Origin: Undaria pinnatifida
Taxonomy: Eukaryota; Sar; Phaeophyceae; Laminariales; Alariaceae
Direction: 5' to 3'
NCBI GenBank assembly: GCA_012845835.1
Contig: JABAKD010000027.1
Coordinates: 2,837,345-2,901,344 of the forward strand
Length of the DNA: 64,000 nucleotides
This document shows, piece by piece, positions 34,946-47,371 of the stretch. The position numbers were made by a program, and so were the translations under genes. Position 1 is the stretch's first letter, and the number at the start of each line of letters is the position of its first letter. The notes beneath the pieces are model-generated. The model was given only the letters and a program-made list of their open reading frames with translations. It ran no database searches and was not told the DNA's origin.

Positions 34946-35270
34946 TGAGCTGACCCGTGAAAAGCACTGAAAAATCGACTCTGTTTTCGAGGAGTAGCGC
35001 AGTGCGTTTTAGAAATCGAAAAGCGCATTTTTTTCAAGAAACATCCATGGGCAACGATCCAGGCAAGCGAAGGCTCGTGTCCCATCCTCTTAGAGCCGCC
35101 GCTAGCAGTAAATTTTTCTTGCCGGCAGCGGCAAAGAAGCTGTGGCTTTGGGCGTCTCCTGAGTGGGCTGGTGCAGCCCCATTGCCCTACACGGGAAGAA
35201 GCGACTGGGAGATGGCAGACGAGCGAAGACATCCACCATGAAAAATAGCTGTGATGTTAAGGTGGTTCTG
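34946..35270 (+). other. Hypothetical ORF region, not recognised
   Basis: An open frame of 94 codons (34957-35241, plus) encodes a basic N-terminal part and a Trp-containing C-terminal part (WLWASPEWAGAAP). No domain is recognised and the opposite strand is open too. It lies between two repeats and could be an exon remnant or chance. Confidence 0.15.
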
Positions 35271-35274
35271 GAAT

Positions 35275-36120
35275 AAATCGAGAGTGTATACGAAACGCCT
35301 TTCAAGTCCGATAAGATTGTTGCCTGCTATATTTGGAAAAATTCAGAGTATTTTTTCCACCACGAATAAACACATGCACACCACGAAGTTTCCGTGAACA
35401 TTGTTGCATGAAATTTCCGTTAAAATCCCTCTAGAAAAAAAAAAAAACACCCCGAGCTGAGAACACAGCGCATAATCCAATATGCCTTCTCCGTAGATCG
35501 GGTTATTTCCTACAAGCTGAAGACAGGCAACGTTCATTGTTTGGGCAACCCTAGGGATGCGTTGGGGTAGTAGCGTGTGCGCACGTGTGCGGACACTCAC
35601 AGAGCTTCACCCGTAGCACTGCTGTTGTACAGAAGCCTTTCAGACAGGAGCGGTAGTCATCTATCATCTGCCCCTAGGACGGGTGCATTTGTGCGTCTGA
35701 ACACGTTGGCAGCTGGGCATGACAGTAACGGGAAACACGAGACACAAACATGATGGGCAAAACAAGAGGGGGCGTATGGCGACACACGCAACGAAGAACG
35801 AGAGCACGGCTGACATGCGGCGACAAACGCGAAGACACAGCAGGAGCAGCAGCCCACCACAGCACAGCCGAGACGGCCCTCCCGGCCTTGTTGTGGTGGT
35901 GGTCACACCTATCTCGAGTCAGTGCCCGACCGGGTTGGGTGGTGATTGACGAAAAGCGTTCCGAAAAGGACGTGATATGGTGGTGTGGGGAGGGTGGGGT
36001 GTGTGAGGCAATGAAAACTGACGTGCAACTTGCAGGATCACAACGATCAACTCTATCCAAAGAGCCCACCCTGCAAGATTTATACGCCCTGTGTTGTTGT
36101 ATGGAATCGTTCGGGTTTTA
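35275..36120 (+). repeat. Dispersed repeat R1, copy B
   Basis: Colinear with 4709-5577 through the landmarks described there, with many indels. An A run of 13 is present at about 35438-35450. It lies between arms 6 and 7, outside any head-to-head core, unlike copy A. Confidence 0.6.
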
Positions 36121-36985
36121 ATCGCCATGTGGTTGTTGGGCGTGCACCTTTCGAGTTGCGCGGCGACGAAAAACTGGGTTTGCCGTGGTATCAACTGTTT
36201 TTGAGGCGTCGCAGGCAATGTAGGCTGTGCTAAGGACCCTTCGGGGCCCTGCTGTGGCTGCTCCGGTGATCCTTCTTCTCGGAATGATGGCTTATCGGCT
36301 GTCGATGAGCCGACGACACAGAATCAACATTCGCGTGGCCGGCTTCAATTACATGAAACATGCGACGTCTGGGTGCACACACTCCCAAGATTGAATTCAA
36401 TTTCCCAATTTCGGCGAAATTCTACAAAAAAATGAATATTTTGTTCTTCTTGGGGGTATTCGATTATCCGTCAAACTTGTGAAAATGCCTTCTCCGTGAT
36501 CCGTTTTACGACCAATTAGATGCAAATAAAACTCAATTCGAAGAAAAAAGTCAAATTACGACTTTTCATGCTCTTCGATTATATGGATCGCATGCAGTAA
36601 TTTTAACGTGTTTCTTTGTTTTTAAGGAGATGTCGGCGCATTTGGGCTAATTATTTAAGATCAGAACGGGGTCTTGTGGGGAGTTTTTTTGGAACAAAGT
36701 TCCTCCGAGTTTTTACCACCGATCAAAGCTGCTGGTTTGGTAAAGTTTTGGAATTCGGCGGCCAACTTTGACCAAACCCAAAAGGGGGAACAGATAATCA
36801 CGACTACGTATTTTAATCTTGATTACGGGGGCGTTTAGGCCCCGTCCCTGGGTTTAGAGGTTTGAACATTTTGCATGTTTTTGCCGCACCCGCCCTCTCA
36901 AGCGCACCAATCAACTTTCATAGGCCAATTTGCGACGTCAGCGAAACCCTGCAGCTATGTGTTTACACCCTAATCCCAGGGGTAT
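36121..36985. other. No gene recognised
   Basis: AT-rich in its middle, with no ORF of note and no repeat recognised elsewhere in the window. Confidence 0.35.
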
Positions 36986-36989
36986 AATA

Positions 36990-38291
36990 TCATGCATCAT
37001 TATAGCATTCACCCACCACATCACCTCCTTTGCAATTGGTTTTGGGCATCAGCGAACTGGGTACAACGCATGCCCGTAGTGTCTTAGGTGGAGTGAGGAG
37101 CGGTAGTAAAAATCGAGTGCGCTGCTCGATAACCTGTTCCTGACCGTCGGTATACTGAACAATCTTCGGGCCGCGTCTCCTCTGTATCAGGTGTGTGACG
37201 AATTTTATTTGTCGTTTTCAAGCAAGCGGTTGCGTTGACACATGCTACCTGGTTTGATGTAAAGGAAAGGAACACCACTCAGCGATCATCTACTTCACGC
37301 TAGGGCATGTTTTCATGGGCACCACTAACAAGAGCAACAGATATAGACGCGACATCGACAGGACCACAACATCTTCGACGACAGTGGGGAGAAAAAGAGA
37401 CGTATAATCGTACACTAGATAATAACAATGTGAAGAAGAACTACGGACAGATATGTCAACACTGCGGTAGACCACACTATCAACCTATCACGCAGGGTAT
37501 TTCGTGCCTCCGGCCGTTTGCATGATCGCCTGACAACCTCTACCAAACGAAGTAGCATATGCTTAACAAAGTAAAGTCACCCTCGCGTTCAATAGTGGTG
37601 ACATCGCATGCCCACGTCACCTAGCTTGGTGTATTGGTAAGATGTATCTCTGTCTTAGTCTTAGAGTTGGCGACCTCAGAGCCCCACATCGGCACGGCAA
37701 AAATCATAGGCTTAAAATCGTATATGTGAGACAAAAAATAATGTGAAAAGGAGGTACAGACAGACATGTTAAAGTTGCGGTAAATCGCACTAATAACTTA
37801 TTGCGTAGGGTATTCCGTACATACCGTCTGCATGATCGCCTCTCAACCTATGCCAAGCGAAGTGTGTCTAACGAAGTGACGTAATTGAGCGCGTGTACAC
37901 TAAGAGTTCCTTTCATAACAATAACGATTCGCATTTCTCCCTATCGTTCTCAATGGCGGTGACATTGAATGACCACATCACCTCGCCTGTTGTACTTGGC
38001 AATATGTATCTCTTTCTTATAAATAGCGAAGTCAGAAAATAATGGTATCTGCGTGATTGTACCTTCGATTGAAATAATCTATATTTCGATCCATGTACAA
38101 TAACAAATTATGAAGCTTTTAACACGTTGTTTACTACACCTAAGAACTGGGTTGCATACTACATGTAACATCAAACCTTCTAGAAAAATAAACACTACCA
38201 GGCGGGGGATATAAAGGGGTGTCTTCTTGCTGCAACCGTCAGATTCGTTCCCTTCAAGGGTTTATTAGTTTCCGCGCACATATTGAAATGC

Positions 38292-38331
<40 letters not shown>

Positions 38332-38740
38332 ATCCCTCTTGTTTAAACGCACCACCTGAAATCAAAACAATAACAAATTATGAAGCTTTCAACACGTTGT
38401 TTACTACACCTAAGAACTGGGTTGCATACTACATGTAACATCAAACCTTCTAGAAAAATAAACACTACCAGGCGGGGGATATAAAGGGGTGTCTCCTTGC
38501 TGCAACCGTCAGATTCGTCCCCTTCAAGGGTTTATTAGTTTCCGCGCACATATTGAAATGCTGCCCCCCCCCCCCCCCCCCCCCCAATCCCTCTTGTTTA
38601 AACGCACGACCTGAAATCAAAATCTGCCAGAGTAGTAAACACTACCAGCCAGCTGATACCATCTCATTACCATCTAGACATCCATGCCATCTAGCCATCC
38701 ATGCCGTAGCTCCAACTCATCTCCAACCAGTACATAATGC
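36990..38740 (-). repeat. G-tract modular repeat arm 7 (outer half plus one box; inner end missing)
   Basis: Minus-orientation match to the outer half of arms 2 and 11, from the outer end 'cattatagcattc' near 36995 to 'gatggctagatggcatggat'-type sequence near 38700. The inner G-tract half is absent and the sequence passes into a CAG microsatellite. A 270-bp segment is tandemly duplicated (38098-38367 and 38368-38637), each copy with a C run; the first run is about 38 long. No partner in plus orientation was found before arm 8. Confidence 0.85.
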
Positions 38741-39425
<685 letters not shown>

Positions 39426-39711
39426 TTGATAACTAGCTCGCTCGTCAGGTCGCTCGTCGGGTCGACCCAGTGGTCTAGCTTTACGGGCGTGGCTTATTGC
39501 CCATGCGTGTGGGTCGCGGTTTACTTCCTTTTCTTCGCGCCCACACCATGAAACGCTTCTGCAAACAATACCATTAGAAATAACCATAGAACACGACATC
39601 GTGGGAAAGGTACGAGGGACCAAGGAACAACCAACCGACCAAGGTATAAATGCTATGATCCGTGACCTTTCGATTTTGACCCATGAGAAACGTCACCGGT
39701 TAAGTCGACCT

Positions 39712-39925
39712 GACTCGCATGAAACCCGCATTTCGCGGGTCACCCGGACTGTGGCGGGTCGGGTCTGTTCAGGTCAGGAGGATATCAAAATCTCGCGGGT
39801 CGGGTCTGGTCGGGTCGAGTCGGGTCGGGTCGGGTCAAGACGTCTCGAAGTTTTCGCGGGTCGGTTCGGGTCGGGTCGGGTCGGGTCAAGACGTCTCGAA
39901 ATTCTCACGGGTCGATACCCGTTTA
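39712..39925 (+). repeat. (GGGTC)n compound minisatellite
   Basis: Two full units of about 60-70 bp composed of GGGTC repeats followed by 'aagacgtctcgaa' and 'ctcgcggg'-like bases. Same family as 34826-34945. Confidence 0.85.
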
Positions 39926-40319
39926 AGACGGGTACTCGTTGGGTAAAACCTCTAGTAAGAACTAACTCAGTGTCCCGACCCTCCACCCATTTCAGTCAAT
40001 ATATACCCCGCCGGTACCCAGACCTGCCAATGGTAGGAGGTACGCCAGTCCAATTCACATTTTCTAGCATCTATTCAGCTCTATGTTGGCCAAGGTCATG
40101 ACTGAGGGTCCCAAGACAAATCACGCCAGGTCGGGTTTTAAATCGACCTGAGGAAAGAGAGCCGAACGACCACTTGTGCAGCGGTACTTGGCGAAAAAAA
40201 TAGTTATTGGTTGCCTATATTACGTATTAATCATATAACAATTGGCCACAGCATACTATAAAGCAATTGTGTGTTCGGTACGGTACGTCCGAGGCGTACC
40301 GGCGGCATACATCGCCGGT

Positions 40320-40890
40320 ACGGTACCGGACAATTCGGTAAGTTCGGCATGGCGTCAATACCGGTACAGGACACTTCGGTAAGTTCGGTACGATATCAAT
40401 ACCGGTACCGGCGGTCCTGTACACACTTTTGTACCGGTACCGGACATTTCGGTAAGTTCGGTACGACGTCAATACCGGTACCGGACATTTCGGTAAGTTC
40501 GGTACGCTATCAAAACTGGTACCGGAAATATCGGTAAGTTCGGTACGACATCAATACTGGTACTGGACGCATCGGCAAGTTCGGTACGACATCAATACTG
40601 GTACTGGACACCTAGGTAAGTTCGGTACGACACCAGTACCAGTACTGGACACTTCGGTAAGGTCGGCACGGCATCAATACCGGCACAGGCGGCACCTGTA
40701 TACACGCGGTGCCGGTATGCACGCGGTACCGGCATGCACGCGATACCGGTATGCGCGTATGTACCGAACCCGGTACCGGTATCGGTACAACACTGATACC
40801 GTTACCGGACACTGTGGTAAGATCGGCACAACATCAATCCGGTAGCGGACACTTCGGTACGTTTGGCACGATATCAACCCGATGCCACCA
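40320..40890 (+). repeat. 40-bp minisatellite (CGGTACCGG...), locus A
   Basis: Roughly 13 degenerate copies of a 40-bp unit containing 'ccggtaccggacatttcggt' and 'aagttcggtacgacatcaat'. Each unit carries the palindrome CCGGTACCGG. A related array lies at 44780-45125. ORFs here are repeat translations. Confidence 0.9.
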
Positions 40891-40899
40891 CATTGTGAT

Positions 40900-41410
40900 G
40901 TGATCCCTAGAATCTTTGGCTCCAGGCAGCACTCCAAGCCACAACACCCCGGTCCCCAAGAATCTTCAAGTACACTCGGTATACCGAGACTCTGAGCACG
41001 CATGACCAAAGGCGCAACTCCCCAGAATGAGGTGGCCTCCAGCAGTGATACCATCGCTTCTGGTGGCGGGCCATCTTCAAAGTTTGCCAGCTCCCACACA
41101 CACCAGCGTTGGCGGCAGAAGTTATTGAAATGGACGCGGAAACGAAGGCCGTGTCGGAGATTTTGCCTGCTCATGTGTACAACTCGCTCACGGGAGACGT
41201 GTACGAGTTGCCGGCGGAGACGATGAAAGCCGTCGATGGTTTGCCGGTGCCGGTCGGTTTTCGCAGGGAAGGGAAGCGTGAAGCCTCCTTTCTTTATGTA
41301 CTAGATTGGCGTGTACGTCGAAACGATCGACGAGAAGACGGCGCCCTGCTGATAATCCAAAAGGTACCTTACCTTTTGAACAGCATATATATCAAGACAA
41401 AGATCTAATA
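40900..41410. other. Unassigned ORF-bearing segment
   Basis: Both strands are open. The minus strand contains MVSLLEATSFWGVAPLVMRA, which faintly recalls the end of a BTB/potassium-channel tetramerisation domain. The plus strand (41109-41408) has VYNSLTGDVYELPAETMKAV. I cannot support either as a gene; a decayed exon is possible. Confidence 0.15.
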
Positions 41411-42370
41411 AGAGAAAAATATTGATACTTCAAGACCAACTATTATGGGAAACGTTTTCAGCGATTATTTCTCTCTTTAACAGGAATCTACGACGCCAAA
41501 AATAAAATCATTCACTATGGGACCAGAAATCATCGTCATCTCTGGATTCAGAAATAATCGAAGCCAGAAATCAGCGGTTTGTTTGATATCTTTCGAATTG
41601 CTTGGTTATTATTGTGTCTGTGACTTGGGAGGGAGAGCACCCCGAGAGACCAATCTACCGCAACCAACCTTGACGGTATTCCACTGGTGGTCTCTACTCT
41701 AAATCCCGTCTCTCCCTCCGTTAACCACTAGCCAGGTCCCAACCGAAACCCATGCAGTCTAAGACGACTGAGTCCCACCCACGGTACGATACCGTGGAAA
41801 CTCCTCCATCCGACTCCTAAGTGAACCAACTGTTGTATATACCAATATCAGTTAATTCCTAGTGCACAGAAATGAAGACAAACACAATTGTCATAAAATA
41901 CACAGTGCGACATTTCCCCCTTCTCCTCACCTTCGAAAGAAAAAGGGTGGGTGGGTGGGAGAAATATCACGAGAGCCGACCTAATGCTGGGTCGCTGGCC
42001 GGCTACTAACACTTGCCTCTTCTCTGGTCGCACAGCCTACATGGTACCGTCCCTTGCCCTCCGACGTGCGGGCTTACCTAGCTGCGCGAGTCAACCGAAG
42101 AGTGATGGCCACCAACTACCGTGTGGTGGACCGTTACCAGAGCATGGAAAAACAACCCTAAATTCTTTCGCGTCCAAACAAACCACGGGTTACGCCGCTT
42201 TCGGTTCCCGAAGGTCATAACCCTCTCCATCTGGTGATTTCTGAGCCCAAAATAACAGCTCTTCCAATCTTGCAGAACTGGGATTATTTGACTTTTGGAT
42301 ACTAGCTTGTACCAAGTATCGCATAGTGCCGCTCCAACGAAAAGGCGAGAAAAAAGGCACTTCACGCACA
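41411..42370. other. No gene recognised
   Basis: Short ORFs on both strands without motifs. No repeat matches elsewhere in the window were noticed. Confidence 0.35.
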
Positions 42371-42411
42371 GGCAAAGTCGACGGCGGAGAGGGGAGGAGG
42401 GGGAGGACGTG

Positions 42412-43246
42412 TAGATATTGTGGGGTATGCTGTAAGCGGACGATGCCGGCATCGTATCGCGATCATCAGAAGGGCCGGGGAGGGTGATGCCGGTGATCGT
42501 GACTGCGTGTTCGTCGTTCTGGCTCACGGTCTCCGAGGCCAAAAAGGAGATAATGTGCCTGTAAATCAAAGGCGGGGGGAAGGTGTCCTTCACAATCAAT
42601 GCAGCCGGCCAGGTATACAAACAAACAATCGAGTGTGTGTACTTGGGTGGGGCTATCACCGCAGACGGAGACCTTAGCATAAAAACAACGCGGCGTTTTC
42701 AGAGGGCCTGGGTTTGCTTCCAGCGGTACAAGATGGAAATCTATGATCGCCCGGGTGTGCGCTTACGGTTGAAGGTGCGGTTGCTGAAAACTGACGTGGT
42801 CGAGACACTTATTTACGGTTGCATGACGTGGAACCCGAACAAGCCTGACTATGACAGGCTACGACGGGTTCACCACTCCATGCTCCTCCGATGTTTTGGA
42901 TGGCGGAAACGGAAGCGCGACGACCACACCCTATCGTACGCCGACGCGCTTGCAAAAACAGCTCCCGAGAGCATAGAGGCGATAGTGCGCAAACGGAGGA
43001 TATTGTTTGCGGGATTCGTAGCACGTGTGGGGGGGAAGCGTCTGCCACAGAGGGTGATGTTTGTCGAGCTTGTTGGGGGTAAGGGCTACTCAGGGCGGAC
43101 AAGAGAAGTACTGGCTGGCTCATCTGAAGGAGGGTGTGTCGGTCTTTGGAATGAAATTGGAAGGGTGGCGAAAGGCTGCTCGAAAGGCGGGCCGATGGTT
43201 TCGACGAGTAGAGGATGGAGCCGAGTTGTTCATGTGGAATTGACAT
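42412..43246 (+). pseudogene. Decayed LINE reverse transcriptase, C-terminal part
   Basis: The reading begins at VDIVGYA, where the RT YADD active-site motif is split. TAT GCT (42426-42431) is followed by seven extra bases (42432-42438) and then GAC GAT (42439-42444). The frame continues, with a stop (taa at 42561-42563) before 'KGGGKVSFTINAAG'. It then follows the intact stretch 42583 to about 43080 with CVYLGGAITADGD, LLKTDVVETLIYGCMTWNP and RLRRVHHSMLLRCFGWRKR. This is the usual thumb and C-terminal region of LINE-like RTs. A frameshift at about 43090 moves it to GGQEKYWLAHLKEG and GWRKAARKAGRWFRRVEDGA, ending at TGA near 43244. It is 5' truncated and inactive. Confidence 0.75.
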
Positions 43247-43324
43247 GAAACGGAGAGAGGCAAAGTTGCAGAGCGACGCGCAAATGCTGCGGCAGCGCCA
43301 TCCACCGTCGGCATCTCTAAGCGG

Positions 43325-43418
43325 CCGGGGAAGAGGGGGAAAGGGGAGGGGGGGAGAGGGAGGGGGAGGGGGGGACGGGGAGGGGGAGGGGGGGGAGGGG
43401 GGAGGGAGAAGGGGGGGC
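43325..43418 (+). repeat. G-rich (GGGGGA) low-complexity tract
   Basis: Nearly pure purine GGGGA/GGGGGA repeats just downstream of the LINE remnant. Confidence 0.9.
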
Positions 43419-43635
43419 GTCATGCCCAAGAGCCTGAAGTCTGGGTCTGGCCATCATCGCCTTGCAATTTGTTGGCCTTCCAATGGCCGTCACAAGATAG
43501 CGACAGACTGCCCTGACTTCTTCGCTATGTTGCGTTCTGTCCCCAGTGCCATTGACGATGCACTTGATACCCTTTACGAGCCCAAGGCCGACTTTAGTCA
43601 GTTCCTAGATCCTGCTAGTATGACAGGTTTTCTAT
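43419..43635 (+). other. Possible exon remnant
   Basis: An open, protein-like stretch (GHHRLAICWPSNGRHKIA, then DALDTLYEPKADFSQFLDPA) of about 68 codons ends before ACAG/GTTTTC at about 43624, then becomes T-rich. No family is recognised. It could be host coding sequence carried with a retroelement. Confidence 0.2.
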
Positions 43636-43639
43636 CTTA

Positions 43640-43775
43640 TTTCCCTTGCTTCCTCTTCTTTTCTTTCTTTTCCTTTCTTGTCTTGTCTTTTCTTTCCTTT
43701 CCTCTTTCGTTTTTTCGCGTTCTTGTCTTTTATTTCCTTTCTTTTATCTTCTTATCTTTTCTTGTTTCTCTTTTC
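43640..43775 (+). repeat. TTTCTT-rich low-complexity tract
   Basis: CTTTTC/TTTCTTG repeats lead directly into retroposon R2. A similar but shorter T/C-rich stretch precedes the R2 copy at 57700. Confidence 0.8.
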
Positions 43776-44128
43776 CAATTGACTTGCGTCTGTCGTGCGT
43801 ATGCGTAGTGATAGGTATAACAATTACGTGCAAGATATACGTGGTAGTTTTCCTTTGGTGGCAAGCGGATACAGTAGTCGGTTTTTCCAGGCGCGAGTAG
43901 TGAGACGTATGCACCAGTATGAACATGGAACATCGTAGGCTGACTCCCGATTTTACTTTTATATGTTTCTGGTGGAGGAATGAACTGCGTCAGCTGAGAT
44001 ATATGCGTGTACCACCTTTGGTTTGTTTGTGTTCCTTCTCTGAGGTATTCCTCAGCTCCAGAGTGACTGGAGCCTGTCCTGTGACCACGGACTTGATGAT
44101 GCGTATTAATGTGAAAACAACAACAACA
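43745..44128 (+). mobile_element. (AAC)n-tailed retroposon R2, long copy
   Basis: Colinear with 57700-58092: 'ttgacttgcgtctgt', 'cgtatgcgtagtgatag', 'ttatatgtttctggtggagg', 'ctccagagtgactgga', 'tgtgaccacggact', then 'aatgtgaaaacaacaacaac'. The simple (AAC)n tail is shared by four copies, three of them shorter or equal at the 5' side. No ORF is conserved. A SINE or the 3' end of a LINE is likely. Confidence 0.65.
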
Positions 44129-44317
44129 ACTACAGTCACCACTGCCCATACTGTACCCGATATGATACCTGTCTGCTGTACACGTCACCCATCACCCACA
44201 ACAAAAAACCACAATCACACCTACGACAGCATACCGAGTTGTTGCGTGCGAGATAGAGCTTCGTCCTCACACAAATGCGACGACAGCAGCACCACAACTA
44301 CCATCGAAACCACCACA

Positions 44318-44400
44318 GGCACACCACAGCAGCAGCACAGCAGCAGCACAGCAGCAGCACAGCAGCAGCACAGCAGCAGCACAGCAGCAGACATCATCAG
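44318..44400 (+). repeat. CAGCAGCACAG tandem repeat
   Basis: Repeated CAGCAGCACAGCAG units of 12-15 bp. ORFs over it (Ser/Thr/Ala/Gln-rich) are repeat translations. Confidence 0.85.
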
Positions 44401-44779
44401 AGACAGCAGCAAAGGCGGTGGTCTAACGTCGCCGGCGACAACAGTGTACGTGCCAGACAAAAAAAATAAAAGGCAAACCCCCAAACAAACGGCAAAATAA
44501 GACCTACCAATTCAAAATAAAACCACTTAAAAGTCTTTCCAAAAATCAGACGCAATAATGGACGCCTTAATAGTAGGTCTAAGAACCCATTGTAATTCGC
44601 TTCAATTTCATACCTCAGAGGGTACCTCCGGCCAATACCGGATTTGTTCTGTACATGTACGGTCAGTTTATGTCCAGTTTATGTACCTAAGCTCAAGTGT
44701 GCGTCGGTACCTTACCGGCAGTATTAACAGCCGGTACTGCGCCGGTGTATGTATTCAAGCGTGTGCCGGACCGTTACCG

Positions 44780-45125
44780 ATACAGACTTTCGAACCGGTA
44801 CCGGACGCTTCGGTAGGTTCGGTACGACATCAATACCGGTACCGAAAACTTCGGAAAGTTCGGTACGACATCAATACCGGCACCGGAAACTTCCGTGAGT
44901 TCCGTACGACATCAATACCGGTACCGGAAACTTCTGTGAGTTCGGTATGACATCATCCGGTACACATATTTTCGTACCGGTGCCGGACACTTCGGGAAGT
45001 TCGGTACACCTCCAATATCGGTACCGAACTTTTCGGTAAGTTCGGTACGCTATCAAAACGGGTGCCGGACACTTCGGTACGTTCGGTACGACATCCGTAT
45101 TGGTACCGAGAATACCAAGACCGTA
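44780..45125 (+). repeat. 40-bp minisatellite, locus B
   Basis: About eight diverged copies of the same 40-bp CCGGTACCGG-containing unit as locus A at 40320-40890, in the same orientation. Confidence 0.9.
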
Positions 45126-47370
45126 CCGAACACACCCTTGCTATATATACCATGGTCCGCAGGGCAATCGCAGCCTGGTTTTGTTAACCCTGCCCTGCGT
45201 TTCTTATTGCCCTTCTCGTATAGATTTTTTAATTAATCTGTGCAGGTGCAAGTGCAGGTGTATAGGTGTCATCTACTGACTGTTAAGAATGTCTATTTTT
45301 GGCCTCGATTTTCGTACTCACTACGGTGGTGCATACTCCTCCAATAAAGGCACGCGCGGTGCAGCGCGAGCATCAATCCAGAGCGTTGACGACACCATAA
45401 AATACGTTGCTTAAGTCGGGGATGAAGGAAGCCAGATAATTGCCAAGAGAGCCCGGTGGCTGAGAAGGGGGAGATATCTGTAGCAAAGGTCACATCGAAG
45501 ATAACGCTCGGGGTCGCCATAGGCAGCAGCACTACACTATGGCGCCAAGGCAACGCACGACATAAGGCCTTCAGCTAATATTGTCGTTGACGGGTGCCAC
45601 TACGACCACAGATAACAATGCGAACCTTCTTCGGCGCCTGCTTTTTATATTTTCAGTTTGTCTTTTTCACCAGTATCCTCTGGACGGATGGGGAAGAAAT
45701 AGAGGAGGGGGGGGGACGCGCAACATCCACGTACTTTCACACGTGCAGTGTGTCGATTCAACTCCGTTTTTCTGTATTCGCAATCCAGCACTAGAGCTGT
45801 GGCATATCCTTCTTCAGTTGCCGTGGTACTGACGGCGCGAGCGGTCCCTCCCGGCGGTCAACGTTACTACTCCAGCAGCACAAAAGCTGCCTCCCAAAAA
45901 TATCACGTAGGAGAAAGACAGCAGCAAGAAGCGGTCGACCGATACTTGGTCATAATGACCCGAAATTCGTCGAACTCACAGCTGACTGCCGTCCTTGAAA
46001 TAGATATTTCAAACACTGTTGTACCAGGTACCAAGTATGTGTATTGCCGGAGTACCGATCTACAACAAAAAGGTGCGGTATCAAAATACTGCTGTACGTA
46101 CAAGAAAGTAACTGTAGGTACCCGGTACGTTTAATATGTGCTTGCGAGCCGAGCCTCACCTTTTGGCGGTGTTGCCTCTTCTTGCCGCGAACAGAGAACA
46201 CGGGGAAAGCCCTAAAACGATCTTGGATGTGCTAGCTCGGGGTGCGAGGTCGGACAGACGTTGCGTTGACCTCGCGTGAATGAATGTGGAACGTTCGCCT
46301 TTTGCTCCTTTCTGTGATACGTACGTAGGTCATACTTGTACATTACCCGCACGCCAGAACAGGAACAGACAAAATGGATTGTCGTGGTCGTACCGTAGGT
46401 ATTCGTAGATAGATGCTGTACGTCGTAGTTGGCAGGCGGTATCATCTTGGAGAAATATTGCATTCTAAAAACAAGTAAAAATCAACTCGTAAAATGCATG
46501 ACGTATACAGGTCGTATCGTCGTATCGTCCATGTGCCCATGGGTTGATTATGTGAGTTGGATATGAGAACGAAAATTGTGAAGGGCGTCTAGCGATATGC
46601 TTGTTGGTCAGAGGTGCAAATTGTCCGCCATCGAGAATTAAAATGTTAAACCGACAAAACGGAAACTACTCAATGAACTGTACTACTGGTTGTGGTACTA
46701 GTAGTGCGGCTGATGTAGCTATTTTCAGGAGGTTGGTAGATGAGACGCACGTACAGCGACGCTGACCCAGCCCTTGCTTCGTGTGTCCTTCCGCTGCTGC
46801 TGCTTCCACTACAGCTGCTACTTACCGTGCTACATACTGCTTCTGCCTCTTTCTGCTTCTGCTGCGGTAGCCGCTCGTTGCTGCTGCTGCTTATGTCAAA
46901 CTCTGTTGTTGCTGTCGCCACTGCTACTGCTGTTGTTGCTTCTGTCATTGTTGCTGCTGCAAGTAACAGAATATTAGTATTATACGAGTCGTACCGAGAC
47001 TTTTCCTTCTTATATATAGCACAAGGTCGAGATCAAACAGCGTAGGTGTTCGTTCCTGTCAGTTTTTTCAGTTGGAATCTACAACATGACCAAGAATGCT
47101 CCATGCAGTGCTCTCTCGTGCTGGTTTCCTATGTTTTCCGTGTTCACCCACCATCGCAGCTTGCGCCACAACACAGGTATATTGACGTCGCGCCTCACTA
47201 CCGTCACCAGTTCCGAGCGGCGAAAACCCGTTGGCAAATCTTAATCTCTAAGCGGGTAGACAACGAGAATCGTTTCTACGACCAAACGAATTTTCCAAAA
47301 ACTTGCCACTATTTGGTCTGAATACACAGTATATTTTAGTGTCTGCTCAACACTGCACCTACTCTTAAGT
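45126..47370. other. No gene recognised
   Basis: Short ORFs without motifs. A CTG/GCT-rich stretch at 46785-46965 encodes Leu- or Ala-rich frames and is simple-sequence DNA. GGTACCAGGTACCAAG at 46021-46036 and GGTACCCGGTACG at 46117-46129 echo the GGTACC-rich phrases elsewhere. Confidence 0.35.
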
Positions 47371-47371
47371 A

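Noticed and set aside
39774-40812. DPTRP-rich and Tyr/Arg-rich ORFs
   Set aside because: Translations of the GGGTC and 40-bp CGGTACCGG minisatellites.
40674-41174. BTB/tetramerisation-domain-like exon on the minus strand
   Set aside because: Only about 20 residues look similar, no start or splice sites could be fixed, and the opposite strand is equally open.
45293-45553. 86-codon minus-strand ORF
   Set aside because: Protein-like in places but without a recognisable family, neighbouring exons or splice sites.
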